64,000 bases of DNA from Rhodanobacter sp. (lineage in GTDB: Bacteria; Pseudomonadota; Gammaproteobacteria; Xanthomonadales; Rhodanobacteraceae): NCBI GenBank assembly GCA_030148505.1, contig JASBTI010000029.1, forward strand, positions 1 to 64,000. The letters run 5' to 3'. Both the position numbers and the translations under genes were made by a program. The notes beneath the pieces are model-generated. The model saw only the letters and a program-made list of their open reading frames with translations, did not search any database and had not been told where the DNA came from. This document shows positions 1-9,736 of the stretch, one piece after another. Every line of letters begins with the position of its first letter. Positions within the stretch are counted from its first letter, which is position 1.

Positions 1-62
1 CCGGATAGAGCATCGGCCTTCTAAGCCGACGGTTGCAGGTTCGAGTCCTGTCGGGCGCACCA
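1..62 (+). tRNA. tRNA-Arg (TCT), 5' end cut by the window
   Basis: The anticodon loop CTTCTAA gives anticodon TCT. The T-arm (GGTTCGAGTCC) and the 3' acceptor half with an encoded CCA end are complete. The first bases of the acceptor stem lie before position 1. It is the first member of an Arg-His-Lys tRNA run. Confidence 0.93.
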
Positions 63-76
63 GTTTCAAGATTTAT

Positions 77-154
77 GGTGGGTGTAGCTCAGCTGGTTAG
101 AGTCCCGGATTGTGATTCCGGTTGTCGTGGGTTCGAATCCCATCATCCACCCCA
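77..154 (+). tRNA. tRNA-His (GTG)
   Basis: The anticodon loop reads ATTGTGATT, giving GTG. The 7-bp acceptor stem (78-84 with 144-150) is closed by the histidine-specific extra G at 77 facing C151. CCA is encoded at 152-154. Confidence 0.95.
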
Positions 155-193
155 GTTACAAACCCGCTGGTCGGGTACATACAACCCAGTCAT

Positions 194-269
<76 letters not shown>

Positions 270-275
270 ATAGAG

Positions 276-310
276 AAAACGCCGGTCGCCTGTGCGACCG
301 GCGTTTTTCT
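276..310 (+). terminator. Rho-independent terminator of the tRNA cluster
   Basis: A 14-bp perfect stem (276-289 with 294-307) has a CTGT loop, and its 3' arm ends in a T run. It lies 7 nt after tRNA-Lys. Confidence 0.9.
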
Positions 311-537
311 TTGTAGCCCCTCGTCCCACGTATCGGTGGTGTCGGTGGCGCCTTGGAATCCAGGCGTTCCCTGCTTGTGCTACGAGGCGATGCCCCCGTA
401 AAATGGGTGGCTTTCGGACAAGGGAATCATTGACTTAGACTGTCACGGCATGCGCCTGGTGAGTTCGGTGCCGGCGGTTGTGAACAGGCAAGTACTTGGC
501 CGGTAAAGTGATTGCGTGAGTTTGATGGGCGTGACAG

Positions 538-622
538 GCGAGAGTGGCGGAATTGGTAGACGCACCAGATTTAGGTTCTGGCGGTTAACCCCGTGGGGGT
601 TCGAGTCCCCCCTTTCGCACCA
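538..622 (+). tRNA. tRNA-Leu (TAG)
   Basis: The anticodon loop ATTTAGGT gives TAG. A long variable arm (class II tRNA) is present, the acceptor GCGAGAG pairs with CTTTCGC, and CCA is encoded. It lies 90 nt upstream of the trigger-factor start codon. The stretch 311-537 before it shows no gene. Confidence 0.95.
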
Positions 623-711
623 TGTCCCATGGTTTCTTTGGTTTTGCAAACGGCAAACGCCGCGATGGTGCCTGTGCCAGGCCCCCAACACAGGTAGTAG
701 CAGGAGACGTC

Positions 712-2004
712 ATGCAGGTTTCGGTTGAGAACATTGGCACGCTGGAGCGCAAGCTCACGGTGAAATTCCCCGCTGAGCGTTATGAGGCCCAGGTCAGTGC
801 GCGGATCGCGGAAATGGGGCGTACCGTAAGGTTGAAGGGCTTTCGTCCGGGCAAGGTCCCGGTAACGGTGATCAAGCAGCGATTTGGTGATCAGGTGCGC
901 GGTGAAGTGCTGTCGGATCTGATTGGCAGCACGCTGCGTGAGGCCGTGCAACAGGAAAAACTGCAGCCCATCGCGAGTCCGGCAATTGATACCACCGGCA
1001 AGCCCGAGAATGGCGAAATTGCCTATACGGCCACCTTCGAGGTCATGCCGGAATTTCCCGACGTGGATGTCAGCGTCCTCGATATCCAGCGCCCGGTGGC
1101 CGAAGTGACAGAGGCGGACATCGACAAGATGTTGGAGACCCTGCGTCAGCAGCGTCGCAGCTTCGATGAAGTGGAGCGTGCTTCCGTCGAAGGCGATTTC
1201 GTGATGTTCGAGTATTCGGCCGCGACGTCGGATTATCGGTTTCCCGGTGAAGGCCTGGAGCGTGCCGGCAGCGTGATCGGCTCGGGGAACCTGTTCAAGG
1301 CCTTGGACGAGGCGCTGGTGGGACGAACAGCCGGTGATAGCTTCGACGTCGAGATTGCTTTTCCGGACGATTTTCGCAACGAAAAGCTGGCAGGGCAGGT
1401 TGCGGATGTCCACTTCAGTATCATCAAGGTACAGGAGCCGAAGCTGCCGGAGATCGATGGTGAATTTGCCAAGTTGTTCGGCATCGTCGATGGCGACATG
1501 GAGACCTTCAGGAAAGAAGTTCGTGCGAATCTCGAGCGTGAGCTCAAAGCTGCAATCATGGCCCGCTTGAAATCCGAGGTTGCCGAGAAGCTCGCTGATG
1601 CCCACGGGGGGCTCGAAGTGCCCAGGCAGATGGTGCAGTCGGAGGCTCATGGTCTGGCCGCGGGCAATGTGCCGGAGGGTCAACAGCCGCCACCTGAGTT
1701 GGTGGAAGCGGCATTGCCGTTCGCGCGCAAACGGGTTATCGCCGGTCTGTTGATGGGCGAGATTGCGCGCAAGCAGGATCTGAAGGTGGATCGCAAGCGC
1801 GTCGCCGAGCAGCTGGCGGCAATCGCCTCGACCTACGAGGAGCCGGAAAAGGTCATTGAACTCTACAATGGCGACCCCAAGTTGATGTCCGGGCTGCAGA
1901 ATCGCGTGATGGAAGATCAGGTGGCCGAGTGGGTCGCAGAGCATGCCCGCACGACGCGGCAGGATCTGAGCTTTGATGACGTAATGCGTCCAGCCAATAC
2001 CTGA
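712..2004 (+). CDS. tig: Trigger factor, ribosome-associated chaperone and prolyl isomerase
   Basis: Trigger factor binds the ribosome exit tunnel, shields nascent chains and catalyses prolyl cis-trans isomerisation in the cytosol. The 430-residue product carries the ribosome-binding signature GFRPGKVP at residues 43-50, the same place as in E. coli. An FKBP-like middle domain follows (about residues 150-240) and then the helical C-terminal chaperone domain. The frame is open back to 622 inside tRNA-Leu. The ATG at 712 is preferred because it follows a CAGGAG ribosome-binding site at 701-706 and starts with the conserved MQVSVE. It heads the tig-clpP-clpX-lon run, a conserved proteobacterial order linking nascent-chain folding to proteolysis. 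Confidence 0.97.
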   Translation: MQVSVENIGTLERKLTVKFPAERYEAQVSARIAEMGRTVRLKGFRPGKVPVTVIKQRFGDQVRGEVLSDLIGSTLREAVQQEKLQPIASPAIDTTGKPENGEIAYTATFEVMPEFPDVDVSVLDIQRPVAEVTEADIDKMLETLRQQRRSFDEVERASVEGDFVMFEYSAATSDYRFPGEGLERAGSVIGSGNLFKALDEALVGRTAGDSFDVEIAFPDDFRNEKLAGQVADVHFSIIKVQEPKLPEIDGEFAKLFGIVDGDMETFRKEVRANLERELKAAIMARLKSEVAEKLADAHGGLEVPRQMVQSEAHGLAAGNVPEGQQPPPELVEAALPFARKRVIAGLLMGEIARKQDLKVDRKRVAEQLAAIASTYEEPEKVIELYNGDPKLMSGLQNRVMEDQVAEWVAEHARTTRQDLSFDDVMRPANT

Positions 2005-2039
2005 GTCACCCGCCAGGTTTACCTACCGGAGAGCTGCAC

Positions 2040-2669
2040 ATGGCCATGGATCAGATCCAGAACCTCAATTTGGTGCCGATGGTCGTCGAGCAGACTGCTC
2101 GCGGCGAGCGCTCCTACGACATCTACTCGCGGCTGCTGAAAGAGCGTGTGATCTTTCTGGTTGGCGAAGTCAACGACCAGGTTTCCAATCTGATCGTTGC
2201 CCAGATGCTGTTTCTTGAGTCGGAAAATCCCGACAAGGATATCCATTTTTATATCAACAGCCCGGGTGGAGCCGTGACCGCCGGCCTGGCAATCTACGAC
2301 ACCATGCAGTTCATCAAGCCGGACATCAGCACGATGTGCATCGGCCAGGCGTGCAGCATGGGTTCGTTCCTGCTGATGGCCGGCACCAAGGGCAAGCGTT
2401 TCGCGCTGCCCAATTCGCGGATCATGATTCATCAGCCTTCGGGCGGTGCGCAGGGTCAAGCCACCGATATCGAAATTCAGGCGCGTGAAATCCTGTATGT
2501 CCGCGAGCGTCTGAACAAATTGTATGTTGAGCACACCGGTCAGCCGTTGGAGAAGATCGAGCTGGACATGGAGCGCGATCGTTTCATGAGCGCGGGTGAC
2601 GCTAAAACTTACGGCCTGATCGATGAAGTGCTGGACAAGCGCGCCGGCGAATCAGTGAAATCAGCCTGA
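2040..2669 (+). CDS. clpP: ATP-dependent Clp protease proteolytic subunit
   Basis: ClpP is the serine peptidase whose tetradecameric barrel degrades proteins unfolded by ClpX or ClpA in the cytosol. The product has 209 residues. The catalytic triad is visible as Ser106 in GQACSMGS, His131 in MIHQPSGG and Asp180 in MERDRF, with the same spacing (25 and 74 residues) as the E. coli triad. It lies 35 nt after tig and 109 nt before clpX, its partner ATPase, with a perfect palindrome in the latter gap. The start ATG follows a CCGGAGAG site. Confidence 0.98.
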   Translation: MAMDQIQNLNLVPMVVEQTARGERSYDIYSRLLKERVIFLVGEVNDQVSNLIVAQMLFLESENPDKDIHFYINSPGGAVTAGLAIYDTMQFIKPDISTMCIGQACSMGSFLLMAGTKGKRFALPNSRIMIHQPSGGAQGQATDIEIQAREILYVRERLNKLYVEHTGQPLEKIELDMERDRFMSAGDAKTYGLIDEVLDKRAGESVKSA

Positions 2670-2702
2670 TTTCCGGCCTTTCCCCCGTCATTGGGATTTG
2701 TG

Positions 2703-2728
2703 CACCATGCCTGCAGGCAGGCATGGTG
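2703..2728. repeat. Perfect palindrome between clpP and clpX
   Basis: Two 12-nt arms (CACCATGCCTGC and its complement) are separated by AG, with no mismatch. No T run follows, so it is unlike a simple terminator. It could be an operator, an attenuating hairpin or an RNA processing site in the clpPX message. Which of these is not decided by the sequence. Confidence 0.6.
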
Positions 2729-2778
2729 GGCTGTGTTATTCTCGCGACGCATCCAGTTTTACCAGTGGGATCCAAAGT

Positions 2779-4071
2779 ATGAGCGACGACCGGCAGGGGC
2801 GTTCCAGCGACAGCGGCAAGATTCTCTATTGCTCCTTCTGTGGCAAGAGCCAGCACGAAGTACGCAAGCTGATCGCGGGCCCGTCCGTGTTCATCTGCGA
2901 CGAGTGCGTAGAGCTTTGCAACGACATTATCCGTGAAGAGTTGGAAGAGAAAGCAGCCTCCGGTCGCACTCAGCTTCCCAAGCCACGGGAGATCCGGGAG
3001 TCTCTGGACCAGTATGTGGTGGGTCAGACGCGTGCCAAAAAAGCGCTTTCGGTAGCGGTCTACAACCACTACAAGCGGATCGAGTCACGACAGAAGAGTG
3101 ACGACATCGAGTTGAGCAAGTCCAACATCCTGCTGATCGGTCCTACCGGTTCGGGCAAGACACTGTTGGCAGAAACGCTGGCGCGCCTGCTCAATGTGCC
3201 GTTCACCATTGCCGATGCGACAACGCTGACAGAGGCCGGCTATGTGGGCGAGGACGTCGAAAACATCATCCAGAAGCTGCTGCAAAAGTGCGATTACGAT
3301 GTCGAGAAGGCGCAATCGGGCATCGTCTACATCGACGAAATCGACAAGATTTCCCGCAAGAGTGAGAATCCCTCGATTACCCGTGATGTGTCCGGCGAAG
3401 GGGTACAGCAGGCGCTGCTCAAGCTGATCGAAGGCACTTTGGCTTCAGTTCCGCCTCAGGGCGGTCGCAAGCATCCCCAGCAAGAGTTTCTGCAGGTAGA
3501 CACCAAGAATATCCTGTTCATCTGCGGCGGTGCGTTTGCCGGTCTTGAAAAGGTTATCCAGCAGCGTTCGGAAAACACCAGTATCGGTTTCTCCGCGGAA
3601 GTCCGCAGCAAGGAACGCACCGAAAATCTGGGCAAGGTCCTGGCCGATGTCGAGCCCGCTGATCTGGTGCGATTTGGACTGATCCCCGAGTTTGTCGGTC
3701 GTCTCCCCGTGGTCGCTACGCTTGATGAGCTGGATGAGGCGGCCCTGGTAAAAATTCTCACCGAGCCCAAGAACGCCGTCACCAAGCAGTTCAAGAAATT
3801 GTTTGAGATGGAGGAGGCAGAACTGGAGTTCCGTCCCGAGGCGCTTCAGGCGATTGCGCGAAAAGCGCTGAAGCGCAAAACTGGGGCGCGAGGGCTACGC
3901 ACCATTATCGAGCAGGTCCTGCTGGAAACCATGTATGAACTGCCTTCGCTTGAGCATGTCAGCAAGGTGGTGGTTGACGACGCCGTGATCGACGGGCAGG
4001 CAGAGCCGTATCTGATCTACCGAGGCAATATGCAGCAGCGCGTAGCCAGCGACGGCAGTGACGCCGCCTGA
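2779..4071 (+). CDS. clpX: ATP-dependent Clp protease ATP-binding subunit ClpX
   Basis: ClpX is the AAA+ unfoldase that recognises tagged substrates and feeds them to ClpP. The product has 430 residues. The N-terminal zinc-binding domain has Cys18, Cys21, Cys40 and Cys43. Walker A is GPTGSGKT (121-128), the pore loop is GYVGED, Walker B is IVYIDEIDK, and the ClpP-contacting loop appears as SIGF. The sensor-2 motif GARGLR is near the C-terminus. The open frame extends upstream to 2698, but the ATG at 2779 gives the conserved MSDD start. It is followed by a strong terminator at 4096-4131, so lon is probably transcribed separately. Confidence 0.98.
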   Translation: MSDDRQGRSSDSGKILYCSFCGKSQHEVRKLIAGPSVFICDECVELCNDIIREELEEKAASGRTQLPKPREIRESLDQYVVGQTRAKKALSVAVYNHYKRIESRQKSDDIELSKSNILLIGPTGSGKTLLAETLARLLNVPFTIADATTLTEAGYVGEDVENIIQKLLQKCDYDVEKAQSGIVYIDEIDKISRKSENPSITRDVSGEGVQQALLKLIEGTLASVPPQGGRKHPQQEFLQVDTKNILFICGGAFAGLEKVIQQRSENTSIGFSAEVRSKERTENLGKVLADVEPADLVRFGLIPEFVGRLPVVATLDELDEAALVKILTEPKNAVTKQFKKLFEMEEAELEFRPEALQAIARKALKRKTGARGLRTIIEQVLLETMYELPSLEHVSKVVVDDAVIDGQAEPYLIYRGNMQQRVASDGSDAA

Positions 4072-4095
4072 TCGGGCCCACCTCCGGCATTGACG

Positions 4096-4131
4096 ACGGC
4101 TCCGGTGTTTCGCCGGGGCCGTTCTTTTTTT
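4096..4131 (+). terminator. Rho-independent terminator of clpX
   Basis: A 10-bp stem (4096-4105 with 4113-4122, one G-T pair) has a 7-nt loop and is followed by TCTTTTTTT. It begins 24 nt after the clpX stop. Confidence 0.92.
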
Positions 4132-4243
4132 ACACACGTCAGGTCTTGAGTGGACAGCAATTGACCTCCACTTGACGTGTAGTGATGCCCGGCGCAGTGT
4201 CGGGACGACCGTTGATCCGATTTTTCGAGGAAACCCTGTTCCG

Positions 4244-6730
4244 ATGGCCAAAAACGCCTCCCTCCCCGACCTGCTGGACGCATTGCCGGTATTGCCATTG
4301 CGCGACGTGGTGGTCTATCCGCACATGGTCATTCCCCTGTTTGTGGGGCGTGACAAATCCATGCGCGCCCTGGAGCGCGCGATGGAGGGCGAGCGTCAGA
4401 TCCTCCTGGTCGCCCAAAAAAGCCCGGACATCGACGATCCGGCGAAAGATGACCTGCACCAGGTCGGTACCCTCGCCGGCGTATTGCAGTTGCTGAAACT
4501 CCCCGATGGCACGGTCAAGGTGTTGGTCGAGGGGCAGTCGCGGGTAACGATCGAGAGCTGCGACGATGCCGACGGGATGCTGACCGCCCGTTCGCGCGTG
4601 ATCGAGCCGATCTACAACGTGAAGGAACGCGAGCTGGATGTAGTTTCGAATACCCTCATCTCGTTGTTCGAGCAGTTGGTCAAACAAAGCCGCAAACTGC
4701 CGCCGGAGGTATTGGCAAGCCTGTCCGGAATCGACGATCCCTCGCGGGTGGCCGATTCGATCGCGGCCCATCTCTCGGTACGCATGGACGACAAGCAGAA
4801 AGTACTTGAGACGGCTGATGTGGGGCAGCGCCTGGAGTTGCTGATCGGCCTGGTCGACGGCGAGATGGATCTGCAGCAGGTCGAAAAGCGCATCCGTGGT
4901 CGGGTGAAGTCGCAGATGGAAAAGAGCCAGCGCGAGTACTACCTCAATGAACAGATGAAGGCGATCCAGAAGGAGCTGGGCGACAACGAGGACGGTGTCA
5001 GCGAGATCGAGGAGCTGCAGGCAAAGATCGATAAGGCGGGCATGCCGAGGGCGGTCTTGTCCAAGGCCAAGCAGGAGTTCAACAAACTCAAGCAGATGTC
5101 ACCGATGTCGGCCGAAGCGACGGTGGTGCGCAACTACCTGGACTGGCTGGTCGGTGTGCCATGGAAAAAGCGCAGCAAGGTACGCAAGGATCTGCAGATG
5201 GCGCAGGAAGTGCTCGACGCCGATCATTTCGGACTTGAAAAAGTCAAGGATCGCATCCTCGAGTACCTTGCCGTCCAGCAGCGGGTGAGCGTGATGAAGG
5301 GACCGATCCTGTGTCTGGTCGGCCCGCCAGGTGTGGGAAAGACGTCGCTGGGGCAGTCGATTGCCAAAGCCACCAATCGCAAATTCGTCCGCATGAGCCT
5401 CGGCGGCGTACGCGATGAGGCGGAAATCCGCGGTCATCGGCGCACCTATATAGGTTCGATGCCCGGTCGTATCGTGCAGAACCTCAACAAGGTGGCTGCC
5501 CGAAACCCGCTATTCGTGCTGGATGAAATCGACAAGATGTCGATGGATTTCCGTGGTGACCCCTCGTCAGCATTGCTGGAGGTTCTTGACCCCGAGCAGA
5601 ATCACGCGTTCAACGACCATTACCTGGAAGTGGATCTGGACCTCTCGGAGGTGATGTGGATTGCCACCGCCAACTCGTTGAACATCCCTGGCCCGCTGCT
5701 CGATCGCATGGAGGTTATTCGTATCCCCGGCTATACCGAAGACGAAAAGCTGGGCATCGCGCAGAAGTACCTGTTGGCCAAGCAGCTCAAGGCCAATGGT
5801 CTGAAGCCCGAAGAACTGACCGTCGACGAAGAAGCGCTGCGAGATATCGTGCGCTACTACACCCGTGAATCGGGGGTGCGCAATCTGGAGCGCGAAATAT
5901 CCAAGATTTGCCGCAAGGTGGTCAAGGAGCTGACCCTGGGCGAGGTGAAGAAGGCCAAGGCTCGTCGCTCCGGCACCGCGACCAAGGCCGCCAAATCCAG
6001 GTCGCGTACAAAACCCGCTGCTGGCGTGGTCAAGGTCAATTCGGGCAATCTCGATCATTACCTGGGTGTGCGTCGATTTGACTTCGGCCGCAAGGAGTTG
6101 CAAAACGAGATTGGTCTGGTCACCGGGCTGGCTTGGACGCAGGTCGGTGGCGAGCTTCTCAGCATCGAAGGTTCGGTCGTTCCCGGCAAGGGTCGGCTGG
6201 TCCACACCGGCCAGCTCGGCGATGTGATGAAAGAGTCGATCCAGGCGGCCTTGTCGGTCGTGCGCGCGCGCGCGGATCAGATGGGTATCGACCCCGAGTT
6301 TCACCAGAAACTCGACATGCATATTCATGTACCGGAGGGTGCAACCCCCAAAGACGGTCCCAGTGCGGGCATTGCGATGTGCACGGCCTTGGTTTCGGTG
6401 TTGACCAAGGTGCCGGTACGATCCGAAGTGGCGATGACCGGTGAAATCACCCTGCGCGGACGTGTGCTGCCTATCGGGGGACTCAAGGAAAAACTGCTGG
6501 CGGCGCATCGTGGGGGCATTACCACCGTAATCATTCCCGACGACAACAAGAAAGATCTCGTCGATATGCCGGCGAATATTACTTCGTCGCTGCAAATTTT
6601 TCCGGTACGCTGGATTGACGAAGTGCTTGATATTGCACTCGAAAGTCCGCTTCGTCCCAATCCGGTGAAGGATGAGGCGTCGTCGACATCCCCCGGCACG
6701 GCATCGGAAGTACACTCGCGTACGCATTGA
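4244..6730 (+). CDS. lon: ATP-dependent protease Lon (La)
   Basis: Lon is a homo-oligomeric AAA+ serine protease that removes misfolded and regulatory proteins in the cytosol. The product has 828 residues: LON substrate-binding domain (about 13-205), coiled coil, and AAA+ with Walker A GPPGVGKT at 360-367 and Walker B LFVLDEIDK. The protease domain has catalytic Ser707 in KDGPSAG and Lys750 in GLKEK, 43 residues apart as in E. coli. Between ATPase and protease domains (about residues 565-597) there is a basic Lys/Arg/Ala-rich linker longer than in E. coli Lon. The start at 4244 gives MAKNASLPDLL and is preferred over the upstream in-frame start at 4172. The only purine-rich stretch (GAGG, 4227-4230) is somewhat distant. 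Confidence 0.97.
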   Translation: MAKNASLPDLLDALPVLPLRDVVVYPHMVIPLFVGRDKSMRALERAMEGERQILLVAQKSPDIDDPAKDDLHQVGTLAGVLQLLKLPDGTVKVLVEGQSRVTIESCDDADGMLTARSRVIEPIYNVKERELDVVSNTLISLFEQLVKQSRKLPPEVLASLSGIDDPSRVADSIAAHLSVRMDDKQKVLETADVGQRLELLIGLVDGEMDLQQVEKRIRGRVKSQMEKSQREYYLNEQMKAIQKELGDNEDGVSEIEELQAKIDKAGMPRAVLSKAKQEFNKLKQMSPMSAEATVVRNYLDWLVGVPWKKRSKVRKDLQMAQEVLDADHFGLEKVKDRILEYLAVQQRVSVMKGPILCLVGPPGVGKTSLGQSIAKATNRKFVRMSLGGVRDEAEIRGHRRTYIGSMPGRIVQNLNKVAARNPLFVLDEIDKMSMDFRGDPSSALLEVLDPEQNHAFNDHYLEVDLDLSEVMWIATANSLNIPGPLLDRMEVIRIPGYTEDEKLGIAQKYLLAKQLKANGLKPEELTVDEEALRDIVRYYTRESGVRNLEREISKICRKVVKELTLGEVKKAKARRSGTATKAAKSRSRTKPAAGVVKVNSGNLDHYLGVRRFDFGRKELQNEIGLVTGLAWTQVGGELLSIEGSVVPGKGRLVHTGQLGDVMKESIQAALSVVRARADQMGIDPEFHQKLDMHIHVPEGATPKDGPSAGIAMCTALVSVLTKVPVRSEVAMTGEITLRGRVLPIGGLKEKLLAAHRGGITTVIIPDDNKKDLVDMPANITSSLQIFPVRWIDEVLDIALESPLRPNPVKDEASSTSPGTASEVHSRTH

Positions 6731-7063
6731 TGGTGCATGATGCACGAGGGGATGGACGAGCATGGCATTGCTCACATTTTCGCTGACAGGGAGATGGCTC
6801 AGGGGTGGAGATTGCCTAGTCTTCTGACGCCTCTTTTGCAAGCAGTTTTTTTCATGGTGTTTCAGTCGCAAGCGTTGCTACAGCTCGTGTTGCGGATTCC
6901 GCCAAGGCACTGGTATAAAGGCGATACCGCAGTCCCGGCGTTGTCCGTCAGCGCAGCGATGCGGGGTTGCGTTACGGTACCTGGCAAGAGCCAACCATCC
7001 ATGCCGGCACAGTCGAGTCCATGACTGATCACGCTGGCCGAAAACCGAGAAGGGAGTTTTTCA
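6731..7063. other. lon-hupB intergenic region
   Basis: No coding frame with recognisable content occurs in these 333 bases. They hold a small palindrome (GTGCAT-G-ATGCAC) just after the lon stop, a likely promoter at 6890-6919 and the hupB leader. Confidence 0.6.
6890..6919 (+). promoter_or_regulatory. Candidate sigma-70 promoter for hupB
   Basis: TTGCGG (6890-6895) and TATAAA (6914-6919) are separated by 18 nt. Transcription would start near 6926, leaving a leader of about 138 nt before hupB. The call rests on consensus match only. Confidence 0.45.
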
Positions 7064-7336
7064 ATGAATAAAACCGATCTGATCAATGCCATCGCCGAAA
7101 AGGCCGAGCTGACCAAGGCTGACGCGGGCCGTGCCCTCGAAGCCTTCTTCGAGACCGTACAGAAGTCGCTGAAGAAGGGTGAGGACGTATCGGTGGTGGG
7201 TTTCGGTACCTTTACCGTGCGTAAGCGTGCGGCCCGTACCGGGCGCAACCCGCGAACCAATGAAGCGATCAAGATCAAGGCCTCGAAGGTCCCGGCGTTC
7301 AAGGCTGGCAAGACCCTGAAGGATGCCCTAAACTAA
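7064..7336 (+). CDS. hupB: DNA-binding protein HU-beta
   Basis: HU is the small basic nucleoid protein that bends and compacts DNA as a dimer. The 90-residue product has the typical [18 protein letters not shown] start, the central VGFGTF strand and the DNA-contacting arm around GRNPRTNE. It lies downstream of lon, the usual place for hupB in gammaproteobacteria, and is followed 20 nt later by tRNA-Val. A clear GAAGGGAG site precedes the ATG. Confidence 0.97.
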   Translation: MNKTDLINAIAEKAELTKADAGRALEAFFETVQKSLKKGEDVSVVGFGTFTVRKRAARTGRNPRTNEAIKIKASKVPAFKAGKTLKDALN

Positions 7337-7356
7337 GCGGCTACTCGCTTGGTTTT

Positions 7357-7431
<75 letters not shown>

Positions 7432-7440
7432 GAAAAATGC

Positions 7441-7517
7441 GGAGCGGTAGTTCAGCTGGTTAGAATGCTGGCCTGTCACGCCGGAGGTCGCGGGTTCGAG
7501 TCCCGTCCGCTCCGCCA
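7441..7517 (+). tRNA. tRNA-Asp (GTC), copy 1
   Basis: The anticodon loop CTGTCAC gives GTC. The acceptor GGAGCGG pairs with CCGCTCC, and CCA is encoded. It is identical over all 77 bases to the minus-strand copy at 18672-18748. Confidence 0.96.
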
Positions 7518-7633
7518 CAGTTCGCAAGGGCGCCCCTGTGGCGCCTTTGTTATTTCAGCCATGCGTATCGGCGTGGTTACCGATCAACGCGCAGCACGCT
7601 CGATGCGCATCAAACCGTTGCAGGAAGAGTTCA

Positions 7634-9538
7634 ATGTTGCAGGCAATGCGTAACAAGATGCACGGGTGGCCAGCCATCATCGTGCTCGGTGTCGCCGTGT
7701 TGGCGATGTCACTTTTCGGCATGGAAAGTTATTTTACGTCGCGTAGCGACTCGTTCGTCGCCAAAGTCGGTAAACATGAAATCAGCCAGCGCGACTATCA
7801 GGATCGAATGAACCAGCTGCGGCAGCAGGCAAGCGCCGAGCAGGGTGACCATTTTGACGCCAGCATCTTCGACCAGCCAGCGATGAAACAGCGTGTGCTC
7901 GATGGCATGATCGACCAGCAATTGTTGCTGCAAGCCAATCACGACTGGGGTATGCGCGTAGCGACCAGTGCCATCCGGGACTACATTGCGGCCATCCCGG
8001 CCTTTCAGTTGAACGGCCAGTTCGACCCCACCACATATCAAGCATGGCTTTCCAGCCAGCGCAAGACACCCGAGATGTTCCAGGACGAGATCCGCTCGTC
8101 ACTGGCGACACAGTTGTTGCCCGATGCCATTGACGCAAGCACCTTTGCCACCGATGCACAGATTGATCAGTTCTTCAGCCTGCTTTATCAGCGTCGGAAC
8201 CTGCGCTATTTCGTGTTGCCGATGCCGGTGCTGGCAGATACCACGGTCACCGACGCGCAGATGCAGGCCTATTACAAGGCTCACCTCGCCGAGTACATGA
8301 ATCCCGAGGAAGTTTCACTGAAATATATTGAGGTCAATGGTGCTGATTTGACCCCGGACCATCCGCCTACCGAGGCCGAGCTGAAGAAGCGCTACGAAGC
8401 CGAGAAGCAGCGCTTTGTGCAGCCGGAGCAGCGCCTGGTGTCGCATATTCTGATCGATGTGCCCGCCAACGCCACGCCTGCCCAGCAAAAGGCGGCGTTG
8501 GCCAAAGCTGACAAGATTGCGGCGGAAGCGACCCCTGCCGATTTCGCCCAATTGGCGAGGAAGGATTCGCAGGATCTGGGGTCGAAACGGCAGGGTGGCG
8601 ATCTCGGTTGGCTTGAAAAAGGTGTAACGGATCCGGCCTTCCAAGCCGCGATGTTTGCTCTGCAGAAGGGCCAGATATCCAAACCCGTTTTGTCGTCGGA
8701 TGGCTATCACATTATCTGGCTGCGGGATATCCGCAGCGGCCAGTCCAAACCTTTTTCGGAGGTGCGTGACCAGTTGGCCAGGGAGGCAACGGCGGCCGAG
8801 CGTGATCGCAAATACAACGAGATCGCCGGCAAGCTGTCCGACAATACCTATCAGAATCCCGCCTCGTTGGAGCCGGCTTCGACCGCGTTGGGTATCCCCA
8901 TCAAAACCACAGCGCTCTTCTCCCGAAAGGGGGGAGAAGGCGTAGCCGCCAACCCCAAGGTAATCGCCGCCGCGTTCAGCGATGACGTCCTGGTACAGGG
9001 TAATAACTCGGGTTTGATTAGCTTGGGAAATGATCATTCCGTAGTGATTCGCGTCGAAAAGCATGTTGCCGCCTTCGCCAAGCCGCTGACTGAAGTGCGC
9101 GCGGACGTGCACCAGAAAATCATCGACGCCCGCATCCATGCGCTGGCGAAAGAGCAGGCGGACAAGGCGCTTGCCCAGTTGCGCGCGGGTAAGTCGATGG
9201 GGACGGTCGCCACTGCCTTCGGTACTACGGTACAGAGCGAAAATGAAGTGATTCGCGGTCGCTCGAAGCTACCTGCTCCGCTTCTTGAGCAGGCATTCCT
9301 GTTGCCACACCCGGTTGCCGGCAAACCGCAGTTCGGGGTGGTAGATATGAAACAGGGGACGTATGCACTGCTGGCGGTCGACAAAGTGCAGGGCGGTGAC
9401 TTGTCCAAAGTATCAGCCGCGCAGCGTCAGGAACTGCGCCGGCAAATGGTCAAGGCCTATGGCACCGAAACGACGCGCGAACTGTTGAATCAACGCCGGG
9501 CAGAGACCAAGATCAAGGTCAACAAGAATCTGCTGTGA
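7634..9538 (+). CDS. ppiD: Peptidyl-prolyl cis-trans isomerase D, periplasmic folding factor
   Basis: PpiD is an inner-membrane-anchored periplasmic chaperone near the Sec translocon. The 634-residue product has one N-terminal membrane anchor (about residues 12-30), a SurA-N-like chaperone region, a parvulin (PpiC) domain at roughly 260-360 beginning near QRLVSHILID, and a long C-terminal chaperone domain ending in a basic tail. The open frame starts at 7538, but AGGAAGAG at 7622-7629 supports the ATG at 7634 (an ATG at 7646 is also possible). Its position after lon, hupB and tRNA genes is conserved in relatives. Confidence 0.95.
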   Translation: MLQAMRNKMHGWPAIIVLGVAVLAMSLFGMESYFTSRSDSFVAKVGKHEISQRDYQDRMNQLRQQASAEQGDHFDASIFDQPAMKQRVLDGMIDQQLLLQANHDWGMRVATSAIRDYIAAIPAFQLNGQFDPTTYQAWLSSQRKTPEMFQDEIRSSLATQLLPDAIDASTFATDAQIDQFFSLLYQRRNLRYFVLPMPVLADTTVTDAQMQAYYKAHLAEYMNPEEVSLKYIEVNGADLTPDHPPTEAELKKRYEAEKQRFVQPEQRLVSHILIDVPANATPAQQKAALAKADKIAAEATPADFAQLARKDSQDLGSKRQGGDLGWLEKGVTDPAFQAAMFALQKGQISKPVLSSDGYHIIWLRDIRSGQSKPFSEVRDQLAREATAAERDRKYNEIAGKLSDNTYQNPASLEPASTALGIPIKTTALFSRKGGEGVAANPKVIAAAFSDDVLVQGNNSGLISLGNDHSVVIRVEKHVAAFAKPLTEVRADVHQKIIDARIHALAKEQADKALAQLRAGKSMGTVATAFGTTVQSENEVIRGRSKLPAPLLEQAFLLPHPVAGKPQFGVVDMKQGTYALLAVDKVQGGDLSKVSAAQRQELRRQMVKAYGTETTRELLNQRRAETKIKVNKNLL

Positions 9539-9564
9539 CTTGGGCCTGACGCGAGCAGTACCGA

Positions 9565-9593
9565 GAAAGGGGTGGCCAGCGGCCACCCCTTTC
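9565..9593. terminator. Bidirectional hairpin between ppiD and mltD
   Basis: A perfect 13-bp stem (GAAAGGGGTGGCC with its complement) has a 3-nt loop. It lies between converging genes. The stem's own A/T ends give short T runs on both strands. Confidence 0.8.
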
Positions 9594-9736
9594 GCCGTGC
9601 AGCGGGCTGACCTGGCACGGGCCGCCTGGCGTTACCGCCGTAGCGGGTGCCCCGCTAACTGAAAGGCATCAGTGCACCCTGCTTGCGGGAGAAGCTCCGC
9701 CAGAGAGAGTGAGGCAGTTACGACGCTGCGACGGCC

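Noticed and set aside
571-1944. 457-residue open frame on the minus strand across trigger factor
   Set aside because: It is antisense to tig, with no family motifs and a His/Arg/Leu-rich composition typical of shadow frames in GC-rich DNA.
5567-6871. 434-residue minus-strand frame across lon
   Set aside because: It lies opposite the conserved Lon protease domain, has no recognisable domain and no ribosome-binding site.
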